Shown here: positions 37,969-50,800 of the stretch, piece after piece
How the letters are laid out: each line of letters begins with the position of its first letter
Numbering within the stretch: the stretch's first letter is position 1
Assembly (NCBI RefSeq): GCF_050948175.1
Contig: NC_135202.1
Location: 7,068,001 to 7,132,000, forward strand
DNA: 64,000 bases
Source of the DNA: Xylocopa sonorina
Lineage: Eukaryota > Arthropoda > Insecta > Hymenoptera > Apidae
Direction: 5' to 3'
Program-made: the position numbers and the translations under genes
The notes under the pieces: model-generated
Seen by the model: the letters and a program-made list of their open reading frames with translations, nothing else
Databases searched by the model: none
What the model was told of the DNA's origin: nothing

Positions 37969-39066
37969 TTAATTGTGATTTTGATTTAGAGACATGGATG
38001 CACTTTTTAATACCAGACCTTGTAAAGTACAAAGCTCCTTCTCCAATCTAAAAACATAATAATTACTTCATATAATTACCACGAGAATAAAAATGTTGCT
38101 ATTTTAAATACCTCTTTTGATGATCTTGGACATCATTAAAAGTATTTGTAAACTCTTTCAAACCATTGTTAACACTTTGATACGTTTCATTTTTATCTCC
38201 GATTAAATTTATGATAGACTTTAGAGTCTCTGAACATGATTTTAACGTCTTATACATTTCTTCCCGTTCTTCAGGTGTATCGGGAAGTATTATATTATCA
38301 AGACGAAGAGCATCTAACGGTTGCAGAAGGCAACATAATTGAGATAAAATATTTTTCACTGTTTCAATATCTTCTCTTTCTACGATTAAAACAAATGTTA
38401 ATCTTTACAAAAAGCATACCATTTCGTGAAAATGATATCCTACACACAACTTACTAGTATCAGCTTTCACATCTGAAAGTTGTGAATCAATATCATTCTG
38501 TATCTTGGTTAAATTTATTATGTCCAATTCTCTAGCTTTCAACTTAAATAATTTCTCTTTGTTGCGATCATATTCCTTATCTATTGTCGCTAACTGTGAC
38601 AGAAACAATTTTTCTGTCTCCTTTTGTTTCTTTTTTAAAATCAACTGTGTCATAATCTTCTGCAAGTATTGGTCATAAAGAAGTTTCAATTCTATGTCGT
38701 TAGAATCTACATCTTTCGACAAAAAATCACATGGACCCATTGTTACTCTGCTCGTGTGAGCATGCATCGTTTCCTCTGCTAAATTGCCCCTTGTTAATTG
38801 CGTTGTACCCAGGGTACGTTTCCTACAAGATAACAAATTATAGTACAAGCAAATACAAATTGTTTCGTATTTACTAAGCTATTGATTCTACTAAAATATC
38901 TGAGATACCAAGATACTCAAGTGTCTGTAAAACAGTTTCAGTCTCCCTGATAGCTTGCTTCGTGTTCAACTTTCTAAGTTCTTTCTCAGAAAACGTCTAA
39001 GAGTTTTTTAGGCTACAATACCTCTAATTCATACCTGCTAAATCCCTTTAGTCTTGACTTGTCCAT
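37969..39066 (-). CDS. Coiled-coil protein, possibly HAUS augmin-like subunit 8
   Basis: Minus-strand exons 38822-38455, 38379-38112 and 38047-37969 (TAA) join in frame with good GT/AG sites. They encode a Lys/Glu-rich helical stretch (YLQKIMTQLILKKKQKETEK, KEKLFKLKARELDIINLTKI), then QPLDALRLDNIILPDTPEE, and end LKSASMSLNQNHN. The pattern of helical coil, Q-P-L-D-A and I-I-L-P resembles HAUS8, an augmin subunit that binds spindle microtubules, but this is a weak guess. The 5' part is unresolved. A likely first exon at 39066-39022 (MDKSRLKGFSRYELE) and a second from 38984 (KELRKLNTKQAIRETETVLQ) are open. However, the obvious donor before GTAAATACG (just above 38870) joined to the next acceptor (38822) makes a TAG. 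An earlier donor (CTTG|GTATCT) with acceptor TTTAG|CAGAG, or a start in exon 3 (ATG at 38767), avoids that. A decayed copy lies at 2.3-3.5 kb. Confidence 0.6.
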
Positions 39067-39972
39067 TTTTTAATGAATGAGAAACTTCTTATATACTCAT
39101 TTTATCCATAAAACACGGAGCAACGATGAGCTTAGAGCTACGGTTGAAATTTACGATAATTAAGACGAGACCACGTACAATTATCGGTTTGAAATTACTC
39201 GAATTTTTATAGTTTCGCTACTGTATACTGTGCCAACATGGTAGATCCCTACCAAATATGTTCTCGCTGTTAATAGAGAAGAGTTTTTTAAATTATAGGT
39301 CGTAGAACCTGCAGGGGTCACCAAAAATTATTTTTATTATTGTATTCTAATCTTTATGTATATTATTCATTTTAAATTTTCACATTGTCTTATACCTTAA
39401 AATGAAAAATTAAAGTTGATGGCCTAGAACTGCAAGTAAATATTTGCCTGCAATGCTTATAGGATCCTACAAGTTTTCCTAAATATTATGGGCTCTCCAC
39501 ACCGGAAGAAACTCTGATACGGAGTATGCTAGAATAAGTTAGATTCCTACTTTTATTAGAAATTATTATTTCGCTTTCGTTTCCTCTCTGATATTAACAA
39601 ACAGCTAATGTTATTCAAAAATTCGATTCGATCAATCGACTTTCTAGCATGCGCAGGTGTGGTTCAGTTTCTGTGAAGAACGAAACACAATTAGAAGCTG
39701 TTCACAGTCTGTAACATGTTTACGATAGTCTTCCATTTAGGCACACTGAAAATTAACTAATTACATGGTACATTGTAACTCGTAAGAATATCTCGATTAT
39801 TTTTCTTGAAAGTGTATAAATTTACGCTACACGTCACAATAAATCGTCACGTTTCTATACTTTCTATTGGAATTAATAAATCATTGTATTAAGCTCGACA
39901 TTATCCTCACGACTTTCTCGAACTATCATTCATTCTACTATCTGATACAAAGTCAAAGAAATAGTAACAATT
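39067..39972. promoter_or_regulatory. Divergent intergenic region between the coiled-coil gene and GST omega
   Basis: About 900 bases separate the two presumed start codons, which point away from each other, so a shared bidirectional promoter is likely. No core motif was fixed. The first 140 bases beside the coiled-coil gene also occur at 2148-2290. Confidence 0.4.
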
Positions 39973-41397
39973 ATGAGCAACTTACATCTTGGACCAAGTA
40001 AGTTTACGGCATTGATTATTTTTGGCAAATTTTAATTTACGTTTATTGTAATGAAGCTTTGGACCAAATGAATCATGTTTTCTATTCCATACAGCTTGTT
40101 TAAAGATTTGTAAACTTTTGAAGCAAGTGAATACTTATTGCATCATAATTGTTCGTTGTCAGAGTAGATCAATAATATAAGCATTAGTATAATTGTATCT
40201 GAAAGATTTTTCAGAGCAAATAGTTTACATTATGGTCTATATCGGTTTTCTTATTACAATAACAAAGTTTTCCTTTTATCAGAAAAAGTAAAAAGAAATG
40301 AAAGTCTGCTTGTTCAAACTTTTCATTATTATAAACACGATATAAATTGAAACTATGTAACATAGATACTAACATTCGATGTAACTTGTTACAGATTCTG
40401 AAAAGCCACCAGAAGTGAAAGGACAAGCTCGTTTGTATAGCATGAAATATTGTCCTTTCTCTCATCGGATTCGTTTGATACTTTGTTATAAAAAGATTCC
40501 ACACGATATTGTTAATATCAATATACAGAATAAACCAAAATGGTTTTTCGAGGTATACACACATACTTTGCAATTTATTATTCATTCTATAAATTTCTGT
40601 ACTGTCTGTTACTGGCTTATTTATTTTCTAGATTCATCCAGAAGGAAAAGTACCTGCTTTCGTTGATGCAGATGGTAAGGTGGTTGTTGATTCGTTACAA
40701 ATAGCAAATTATCTGGATGAAAAATATCCTGAGCCACCTTTGTATCATGAAGAAACTAAAGCTAAAGACTTGGAACTGTTAGATCATTTCTCTAAGGTAT
40801 TAAAGTAGAAGCATATCATATGTGTAAGATGCTTTGATAAATAATTAATATTTATGATTATCTATGGTTAATCTACTAACAACATTTTTTTAGGTTGTTA
40901 ATGTCTTCTCAAATTGTATTCATGGCAAAGATAATAGGCCACTTAATGAAATTATTGCTGACATTTCGACTCTATTGGTACCACTAGAAGATGAACTTAA
41001 AGCTCGTGGCAGTGTTTATTTTGGAGGTTTGCTAACTTGTTGAATATATTATTATAAAATAGAGAATATTATTAACTTTATGTTCTTTTTTAGGAGTACA
41101 ACCTGGAATGTTGGATGTACTGATGTGGCCGTGGGTTGAACGGCGAAAATCTCTCTCTATAATTTACGATCAACCTAAAAACTTTAAAGATGGAAACTTT
41201 CAACATTTAGTATGTTTCGACGTTTATAAAATTTTATTTATTAAAATATGAATTGACTCTGGAATTTATTTCAGATGAAATGGATGCAAGAGATGAAACA
41301 GCAACCGTTTGTATTAGAAAACGAGTGTTCATCTGAAAAGTTTGCCCAATTAGTTAAAGATTCGAAAAGAGGTGACATTGATTTCGATAGGCTTTAA
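39973..41397 (+). CDS. GstO: Glutathione S-transferase omega
   Basis: Six exons join in frame: 39973-39997, 40395-40552, 40632-40796, 40894-41026, 41094-41209 and 41275-41397 (TAA), giving 239 residues, the usual length for this class. Omega GSTs are cytosolic enzymes with glutathione-dependent thiol transferase and dehydroascorbate reductase activity. Some insect members take part in pteridine (eye pigment) synthesis or stress defence. The thioredoxin-fold domain starts GQARLYSMKYCPFSHR, with the omega-type catalytic cysteine at residue 28 in YCPFSHR. The glutathione-binding stretch GKVPAFVDADGKVVVDSLQI contains the conserved cis-proline (VP) and the acidic-Ser pair (DS). The helical C-terminal domain follows (PGMLDVLMWPWVERR). 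The first exon codes for only eight residues and a split codon. The gene runs tail-to-tail with MED23. Confidence 0.93.
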
Positions 41398-42094
41398 ATC
41401 CCATCATGGGATCTTCTGACGAGCATGACACAACATCACTTCCATAATATGTGATAGTATAGACATCTTTATATATTACATGCACGTGCGTGCATCCGTT
41501 AATACTTAATAATTTATGTTTCGAAAATAATTACATATACATAAGAGTGAAAAGAGAGTTTTTCAGTATTAGGGTAAATTCACTTAATGAAACTTAACAC
41601 GATCGATCCTAAAACATATCGTATTTGTTTATAAATAGTAAGTGTATAAATATATATAAAACTGAGCTTCGTAACTCATGCCTTCTACTATGACAATATA
41701 CAGTTATAAATCTGTTTAACGCATCAGTTCGGCCTTATCACGTGCGCTGTGAAAAACCATGTTGTAATAAACATCGTAAAATAGACTGTTTAGACATAGC
41801 AATTTGAATTTTGACGTGCTTATAGTACTCGATTCAAATACTTTTATATACTTTATGTGTATCTATATTATTTCATAAAATTAAAAAGAAAATCTCAAGT
41901 TCTTCCCTTCATACATATTGATATGTACAAGATGCATTTTCCAATACTTTGAGATTCAAATAATGTAGTCTTAACATGTTTACAACACATTGTCTATGTA
42001 AAAATAATGTTGTACTAGCTAGTCAATGTATGCAATATTGAAATACTCAATATTAACATGTATTAATTTCCACGTTACTGGTATTAGAGATGTC
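41398..42094. other. Convergent 3' UTR region of GST omega and MED23
   Basis: About 700 bases of AT-rich DNA between two stop codons that face each other, presumably holding both 3' UTRs. A plus-strand AATAAA at 41766-41771 is a candidate signal for the GST. No other gene was seen. Confidence 0.5.
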
Positions 42095-45000
42095 TCAAGA
42101 AGGCTGAATTTCATCTATATTTATGTGCGCAATAAATCGTAATCTCATTTGTAAAGCGGGTCTCAATCTTCGTATTATGCATTCCACTTCGTTCTTTGTC
42201 ATATCACCGACAAACATATATTTTATATGATAACTATTAGAATTGGCATTAAGGAAAGTATAACTTTTTATGCCCTTGAATGATTATTTGCGAATATAAA
42301 AGTAATAATAGAAGGATACAGTAAGTCGCAGACTGGGTCCATGTATTTTAAATAGGTCTGAAGTCGATCGACTTGTTCCAGCATCTCGTATAAACAAACT
42401 GCTAATTCCACTATACAATGCGGCCTTTCAGCGCTAAATCTTGCTAAAGTAGGTCCGATTAAATGGCACGCATATATTAACTGTTCTTCGCTATTTACTA
42501 CTGGTTGTAGCTTCTTTTTGATGAATCTAAACAAAATTACATGTTATTAAATTATCTTATTAAACCATGGATATTTACACAAATATATATATATTTCAAT
42601 CTTTATTATTTTGTTGAAAACGAAAAGTGATGCTATCTTTAAAATTGAATTAAAAGATACCAATATATTATTTTGTATTCTTTTATCTTTCCAACTGCTA
42701 AATCCTAAAAGCCATAAAAAGATATCATTAGTGAAGTTTACTAAAAATGGATAAATTTTTTTCCTCTCTGATGCTTTAAATGTACTTTAAAGATTTCTTT
42801 TAATTTAAATATTGCAATATATACTTTTTACCTGAAATATTTTACATAGTAATTTTTTGTGTTAATTAGTACTTACTGAGGCATAGTAGTTATTTGGCCA
42901 ACACCAGCATGATGCCACACGGAATGTGCCAATGCCAACATATAACTATATTTATTTTCCAGTAAACTATTATGTGTGTTATTAAAATTAAACATTTGGA
43001 ATGGTGTTAAATTATTATACTGCCAATTAGCTAATCCTGGATTGCTAATAGTTTCTACTAAACGATCATGTAACGCTGACCAGTAACACTCTGGTAAAGC
43101 AGCCAATAATAAACCCACGCAATTTATCCATAAATGAATTTCATCTGATGGTATCACTGTGTACCTGATGGAAGATTAAAGTTAAAAAATGATATTTAAG
43201 AATGTATATTTTACTAAATCTTACCCTTGAGCAATTACATCTAACAATGAATTTGCAACTATATTTGGAGCGACAGGGACAGCCATAAGTTCAACACATG
43301 TAACGTATAATGCATGTGCTGCAGGATTAGGAAATTCATTAAATCTCCAATCAGTAGCAGGAAAATGAGCCGTGCCTGACATAGCTAAAAATTTCATTAA
43401 CGAAAATTACTTCTTAAGAAATATTAATATAATAAACGGAAAAGAAGTATTCTTACTTTCTACAATTCGTTGTACTAAGTGGATATAGTAATCTAATTCG
43501 GGCATCCACGTAACAATGTCTTCGGTAGATCGAGTCATGTACATTTGATAAGCTTCTGAAAGTGCCCATCCTGGTGCTCTAATTTCTCTCAGAGAGCCCA
43601 AAACTGCAGATACTAAACGTCGTTTTAGAGGCGGTCTGTCTCTTAATTTACATTCATAATAATGTAATGTATTATAAAGATATGTTACAGGTCGATCTGC
43701 ATGAAACAAAGAAGAAGAAACAAGAGTGATTTAAGTACAGTTTGTGCAATAAATTGTAAATGATAAGAAAATATATACTGACCATGAAATTTATATAAAC
43801 ACCCTAAATGATCTAATAACGTCTCTAAACTTTTTGCTACAGCTGGAATCTCTAAATATCTATGTACAACGATATCGAAAACCGGTAGAAATCGTAGGCA
43901 TACATTCCCGAAATAAACAGGTAAACTTTGATATTGGCTAGGTCCACCGCTGGTTTGCTCCATTATTCCTTCTGGAGCGAATTTCTCTGGGAACTTTCTG
44001 TGAAACGCAAGATGCTTTTCATGCCAGTTAGATTGTTTCCAATGCTCCGGCGAGTTCTCTTTAACAAACTCTTGAACCCTGTTCCTGAATTCACTGGCTT
44101 TTAACAATAATAATTGAATTATAAAAAAGCATACTTGGCCGTCATTGTCTTCATGAGTTCTCAGCACCAAGCAAAGAATTAATCTATCTATAGTTACGAT
44201 ATTATACTTCCATATCATATCGTTAACTGTATCTACGCATTTATTTACATGCTGTCCACCAACACTGTTGGCAAACTCGAACACAATGTAGTCACAGAAT
44301 TTTCGAAGATGAGCAGAGAGAGCTCGTGCTCCGATCCTCTCTAGGATTTTATATGCAATAGGACTAATTCGATCAGTTTCGAAAATTATTTTCCATAATA
44401 AACACAAGAATAAGGGCGGTGTACCAGGCACAGAAAAGTGCGCTATTATGTCGTTTTCGTTGCTCATAGAAGCCCAATTTCTATACTCTTCTTCCACCGC
44501 TTTTTTAATTTGTTGTTTATTCTCTTTTGGCACGCTGGTTTGTTGGAAAAATTCGCTCAGTACCGGAGGGAAACATTGAAGCGTATGGTTGGCCCACGAA
44601 TGTGGTGTATTTTGCATGATAGTGTTCAACAACTCTTTACACCATGTACCACTATGATTGTCAGATCCTGTACCTGTAACGTGCATAGAGCGTGCTAATG
44701 TTAACACTAAAGCTCTGTTCAATTCCTCGGATTCTGCTGATACAAGTGTTTTAGGCTCTGATAAAAATCGAGAAAGTTGCGGCTGCACCTCAGCAGATCC
44801 TAAACCAGTAATCAGACGAAGAGCAGTGCTTTCAACGCACAGGTGTAGTTGCGTTTGATTAGTCTGCGGTACAGCTGCAAGACTGTGCAAATGGGATAAA
44901 AGTTGTACCCTATAATGCGGTTGTATATGATGCATTCTGTAACTAAACATCTCTAGAAGTGTGTACAATGTTCCCCATGCATGGGATTTAAAAACGGTTG

Positions 45001-47260
45001 GAAGCAATTGACTGATGAAACCTTTGATGCCAAGACTTTCAATTTCGGTGTATACAAGTAATCTGCTGTAAGTTTCCACCAGCGCAGGTGCCAATGCCAT
45101 ATTGCTCTTTGACTGTGCCAACTTGATAACGTGAGTAACAATACTATGTATCAAGCTCATTTTAGAATGAACGGTTAACGAATCTAAAATTGACATTGAT
45201 AGAGGTGTAGTTGGTCCACTTGCTAGAGCTGCGTTATTTTGTAACGTCTGCATTGGTTGCTGCTGTTGACCTTTTTGGGTACCAAGTATCGTATCCACTA
45301 AGGCAGCCATTGGTCTACCAAAGTACTCCTGATTCGTAGAATATGCGTTACACAGTAAAGCAATACGATAATCTGAACCCATACACAGCGAAGTGTTCGG
45401 CATAACTAAATATTGCAAAAATTCATGATGAAGTTTCAATGTATGCGGTATCGGTCTGTGAATGTTTGAATGTTCTGATTGAGCTTTCTTCAATAGATGT
45501 ATCCATATACATGTAATAGCCATTTGATGAGTACATAATGCTTGAGAATAATCTGGGACTGGTAAAGGTTCCTTTTCTGGATAAAGAAGGTCGTACAGTT
45601 TTAGTACTGGTAAAAAATTTGATAGTGGATTCCTCTGAATGCTTCCTGATATAAATTGGAGCAAAACCCACATTAAATGATCTCTTCCTTTTCTTAGATC
45701 TCTCCCTGCCAGTTTATCGTGTATTGCCATTACAATACTTGGAAAACAGGCATAGGAGAAAAGTACGAAATATATAAGCTGCGACGAGAGATGCAGCCAC
45801 ACATAATGGTTTGCAACAGTCCCGTCAGTTCCCTCTGCTGTTCTCAATTCTCTTTCCAACGTTTCATTTTCTGCACGTTCCATAGCAAGAATTATTAGCT
45901 CTACTAATTGCTCTTCCAAAGCTATACATCGTTGTTTTTGCTAAAATCGAGAAAAGTTCAAGTGTAATTGTTTAGGCAGTCCGATATTGGTTTAATCTCT
46001 TCTGTTGACGGATTATACCTGTTTTTGTAAACCAAGCATTGAACAAACCATATCTCTACTGTAAGGTTGTTCTAAAACATATCTAAGTAATCCAGTTTGG
46101 GGCTTAAGTAAATCCTCGTCGTAGGGTAAATTTCCTTTCAATGAAAACTTTAATGTCGTTGTATCAAGTACCCATGGATTAATCAAATCTGCATATCCAG
46201 TGTGTTCCACTACTGGTAACATTTTCGAATGCCCAACTATAGATACCATTTGCGCGGTATTGCGAAAACTTTCAACAAAATTTGAAAGCAATTTAGCTAG
46301 TTTCTAAAAGAAGATCAATTAAATTGAATTCTATTTGACTAGTGAAGCATAACAAATTTTATTTTTCACAGGACTTACCCAGTGTGGCCAATTTTTACCA
46401 TCCGGATAAGCTTTTTGAATTTCATTCACAATAAAATAACCGGGTAATAAACAAGCATTTCTATCAAAAATGTATTCAATTACATTTTCCAAAGCTTTTA
46501 ATTGTGGCTGTATAGATGCATCCAATCTTGTTGGAATTGTTTGTGCTTTTTCTTTGCACCCCTATAGGATCATAATGAATATTTATTGTACACGTTTATA
46601 ATTAATTTTATTAATACTTACTTTCATTATTTCTCTGACACCCTTATAATCAACACCTCCAATAATATGTCGAATAAGAACAAAACATTCAACCCAAAAA
46701 TCTTCTAATTGATATTGGAGTTTGTCACAACTCAGTATACATTCGCATACAAGTCTGAAAGAATATACATATTAAATTCTTCTATAAGTACAATTATTCG
46801 TTTGGAAAATTGATCTACCTTGCTGGTAAAACATTAGACGTAACTAAATTCTCAAGTAGAGATAATAGTAACTGTAGCCTTCTATGGTTGGTCATTGCTG
46901 CCGCCATCGATAAAAATTGTCTTACAGCATTTTCTTGCTGTTCTTTGGATAGATTCGACATGGCAGATGTTAATTTCATTTGCCATGCTGCTATTTTCTC
47001 ACTCTCGCTATTTGGATGATGTACCAAAACACAGCTAAAAGCTTCTTCTATAGCTTCCACTTTCTGTAATCATTTTACAAAGTAATGAAATCAAAATAAA
47101 ATACGGTTATCATTGAATTAACTTTAAACTCCAGTTGTAAATAACAGAGTAGTCAACATAAAATATGACATACATAAATTAACCATCAAATAATGTTAAT
47201 GTAATGCACACTTACTAAAATATCGTTAACAATATCCGTGATTTGAGTTTCACTGGTCAT
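42095..47260 (-). CDS. MED23: Mediator of RNA polymerase II transcription subunit 23
   Basis: Eleven minus-strand exons join in frame: 47260-47216, 47063-46819, 46754-46622, 46561-46379, 46303-46019, 45940-43783, 43696-43457, 43384-43225, 43164-42877, 42526-42320 and 42233-42095 (TGA). The product is 1360 residues, close to the human protein (about 1368). MED23 is a large helical-repeat subunit of the Mediator tail that links activators to RNA polymerase II. Stretches shared with the vertebrate protein include LLRYVLEQPYSRDMVC, KGRDHLMWVLLQFISGSIQ, LLYPEKEPLPVPD, SLGIKGFISQLLPTVFKSHA, RMHHIQPHYRVQLLSHLH, MSNENDI, YFGNVCLRFLPVFDIV and RPVTYLYNTLHYYE. Exon 6 alone carries 719 codons. The final exon was found by phase (YHIKYMFVGDM...LRLRFIAHI) and lies outside the apparent ORF end at 42268. 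The first exon codes for 15 residues (MTSETQITDIVNDIL). Confidence 0.97.
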
Positions 47261-47887
47261 TTTTTCGTCTTAGTTTTTATTATACTCCAGTGCGATAAAA
47301 ATCAATAATTAATATGTTCCAACTAAAATTACATTCGCCTTATTCATATTCTTTAATTAATATTCACAGATGATATACAAAACAACCAATTTGTAAGCAC
47401 AACTCGTATTCTGTTTACATTTGCATAACCTATACTTGCATTTTAATGAAAACAACTAATTTATCCCTGTGTGGTGGGGAACAGAATGCACTCTCAATAT
47501 CCCCTGCTAGTCGTAGGACGCGACTAAAAAGGGGAAGAAAGGAATAACGAAGATGTAGAAGTCCAGCAACACCAGGAAAGATGTCGCAGCGATAGACGCA
47601 ATATGTGAAATATGAATCGGAAGATGACGCTGTTAGTTAATTTACGCGAACATTTCACATTTAAATCTTCAACGAGTTGATGTTTACGAAAAACCTGTGT
47701 GCAAAGAGTATAAACGATAATTTAAAGAAACGCTTTGCAACGAGTCCTCGGTGTTAAATAATGTTAAACAAATACTTTACATTGGTGGATGACGTAACTC
47801 TACAAGAAACGAAAGAAATCATATTTTTGCTATAGCGATAACGCTCTATAACCTATATAAATAGAATTTGAAAAATTCAGCTTAGCT
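47261..47887. promoter_or_regulatory. Probable bidirectional promoter, MED23 / SWSAP1-like
   Basis: The start codons of MED23 (minus) and the SWSAP1-like gene (plus) lie 627 bases apart and point away from each other. The stretch includes a GC-richer patch near 47480-47580. No TATA box stands out. Confidence 0.45.
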
Positions 47888-50800
47888 ATGTTCTCAATAA
47901 AGAATAATGTGAAATCAACGTTACTCTGTGGACCCGCAGAGTTAAGCAAATCCTTTATGTTTGAGGTAACTGTATGAACAAATTCTATAATCTTTGGTAT
48001 GCTTTATTATTTAACTAAATAATTATTTGTAATAACTCGAACAACACAACTTTGTCACGCGTGACATTGCTTCCTTAGCCATCTACGTCCGCACTCGTCG
48101 ATGGTTGTGATGGCACGCGGTGCACCAGATCTCAGCAGATGTTTAGCATATTCAGTATTGACAAACATTTTGGTTGATGTTAACCAACAATTATAGTTAC
48201 TGAAAGCCATATATATACATATTTTTTTAAATCGTCATAAAAATTATATATAATATGATGATGTACAATAGAGGTTCAAAAGCTCTTTTCCTATTGAAAT
48301 TGCATAATATGTAGTAAATATATAATGTCACGCGGCGCAAGTGACATCACAATGCTCTTATTGTGACAAAGTTGTGTTGTGAGATGTATATTTCAATAAT
48401 TTTATAGTAATTTATTTTATATTTCCCGCTTTAGAGGTAAGAAAGAGAAAGATATATATAAGAAAGCTATAAGAAAGAGTGAGACAGATGTTACCTACCT
48501 ATTCAAGAACCCCTGGCGCCATCTCTGTGAAAAGTGCTCAAACTGATCGCACACAATTATCGACAGTCTTGAGAAGTTCACTTCGCTGTCGATAATGCTG
48601 AGCGACCAGTTTGAGCACTTTTCACAGAGATGGCGCCAGAGGTATTTCAATAGGGTAGGTAACATCTGTCTCACTTTTTCTTATAGCTTTTTTATATATC
48701 TTTCTCTCTCTTACCTTTAAAGCGGGAAATATCAAATAAATTGCAATGAAACTAATCCTAGAGATACCTGTGTGGCGTTATAGAATCTAGGGACGTCACC
48801 GTGATATGCTGGTGCTTTTTGAAGTGTTATGTGATTTGCTGTGTTATCTGGGAAGTGATGAACGTATTATTGTGATACGAAGTTTGAAAAATGTATACAA
48901 TATTAAGTTATACTCGTCCGTTCAAGCGGACGGACTTGCAACCATTTTGAAAATCATCGAGCTGTTGAGAAAATATTCCGTTGAGCGTGATATTATAATA
49001 ATACAACCGATCGGTGTTCGTTACGCGCGTTCTCTTTTGTTAGAAACGATCCTGACGTTTCCGGAATCGAATAGCTTTGTGAATATGTTCGCAGGCAGCG
49101 ATTTACTGGGCCGAAGAAGGACGCCGCGTCGTTTACATTACACCAGTACCATTGGAGAAGCTGCCGGCAGCCTGTCACGACAGAAGTAATCCAGCACCCA
49201 CGGCTTTCAAGCTGATGAGATTTATGTAAGCGGAACACTTTTCTTGCACCGCTTCTGCACGTGTGCATCGGGCATTCGTTTCTAAAAAGAGCGTCAGATT
49301 TATGTCCATTCAAACTAAACTGAAAACGCTTATTTTCAAATCGTTGTTTTCGCTCGAGATTCGAGTCTCAAAATGCCGGTTAATATATCGCGCGCTTCGT
49401 TTTAAGGCAAAGATCAATTTATAACCTCCTTTTTATCGCCTCGAGAAAAACGCATCGTTCGAGGCAATCGCAAAAATGTAGACACACGAGCGTCGGTTCG
49501 TAAAGTCGCCACAATGTTGCATGATGGGTACGTAGGATTGTTTTGAATTCGAAAACTTTGTTCGTACGCACCGGAAACGATCAATCAAGGAACATTAGTT
49601 ACTTTACACGTCACATGCGACAGGTATTGACATTCTAACTGCATAAACAGACGCGTTGTTTACGACCGATCGTATTTTCAGAAGAGACTGCGTTTAACGC
49701 ACATAGAGCACGCTGGAACGGGGAACGTTACTCATTCTCGACTGCAGAGAGCTGCAATGAAGTACGCATTAGATTACAGCACAAAGAATTGTGAATCGTT
49801 CTTGAATAAGTCTTGAATAAATTTGTTCAAAGTTGTATTTCGCGAACATAGGAGTGGTTCAAAAGTAACGAAAGAATACAAAATTAGACTCCAATGTACA
49901 GAATTCGAAATTGTGGCGACTGATGAGAATTCTCCTCGTCGTACTTTAGTTGATTCTGTTGAATAACACACAGAAATAAAGAGCAACGGGAAATCAAAAT
50001 CCCATATAAAATATGATCGACAGCATTTTGTTACATTTTTCGCTCTTCTTTAAGAAAAACAATCTGAATCGCCAGAACGTATTCGCGAAGCTATTTACAT
50101 GATACATTGTGGATGAAACGAGTCGGTCTGGAAAGGTTTATTCTTCCGGCTGGAACGCTTGGGTAAACAACGGAGTTCGCAATTTTTATGCACGATTCAT
50201 CGTGGCACCAGAAGCAAAAGTAAAATAAACTATCGAACAAAGATCGTCGCAAATCAGCTGCTTCCTTCTTCTACGGTTTATTTTTCAAAGCTCAGATTCC
50301 ATCTATCCGCGTTTGAGGATTCTTTGAGCATGGCTTCTGGTAAAAGAGGAAAATTCCTTCTTCCAACTGCTCACTGTCGTTCGCGTACATTTCTTCTTTT
50401 TTTCTCACGTTGATTACGACTTATTTCGCGTTGCCGTACACGGAAATCAAAGTTCAACGAAGTACTTATCTCGTATCTAAGATACATACGTACGTATGTA
50501 TCTACAATTTCTTTAACATCAACGTAACACGTAATGCTGTTTTTCGAAATCTGAAGGAAGCAAAGTTTTGAATCGTAATCGATGAATCTTTACTTGTATT
50601 TAGTTTTACGTAACATTTTTGGTATTGGTATATCGGACTTTGAAAAATGGAATGATCGCTATGTATATATTTGCCAATATGATAACACTTTCACTTTTCA
50701 AAAGGGAGTTTATTGATTTTGAAACAGGTTTACACGATGGCAATAAACGAAATGCTATTTTACGTTTATTACCGCATCAATTTACTTAGGTGGATTGCCT

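Larger units (their letters stand above)
37793..39209 (-). repeat. Inverted segmental duplication, copy B (partner 2148-3580)
   Basis: The reverse complement of this block matches 2148-3580, covering the whole coiled-coil gene, its poly(A) signal and about 140 bases upstream of its likely start. This copy holds the intact exons. Outside these limits the two neighbourhoods no longer align by eye. Confidence 0.85.

Noticed and set aside
44438..44698. Plus-strand ORFs across 44.4-44.9 kb
   Set aside because: Antisense shadows of the large MED23 exon.
48806..49189. 127-codon plus-strand ORF (MLVLFEVLCDLLCYLG...)
   Set aside because: It lies in SWSAP1 intron 1 and runs over exon 2 in a different frame. 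The exon 2 frame gives the conserved fold, and this ORF has no recognisable domain.
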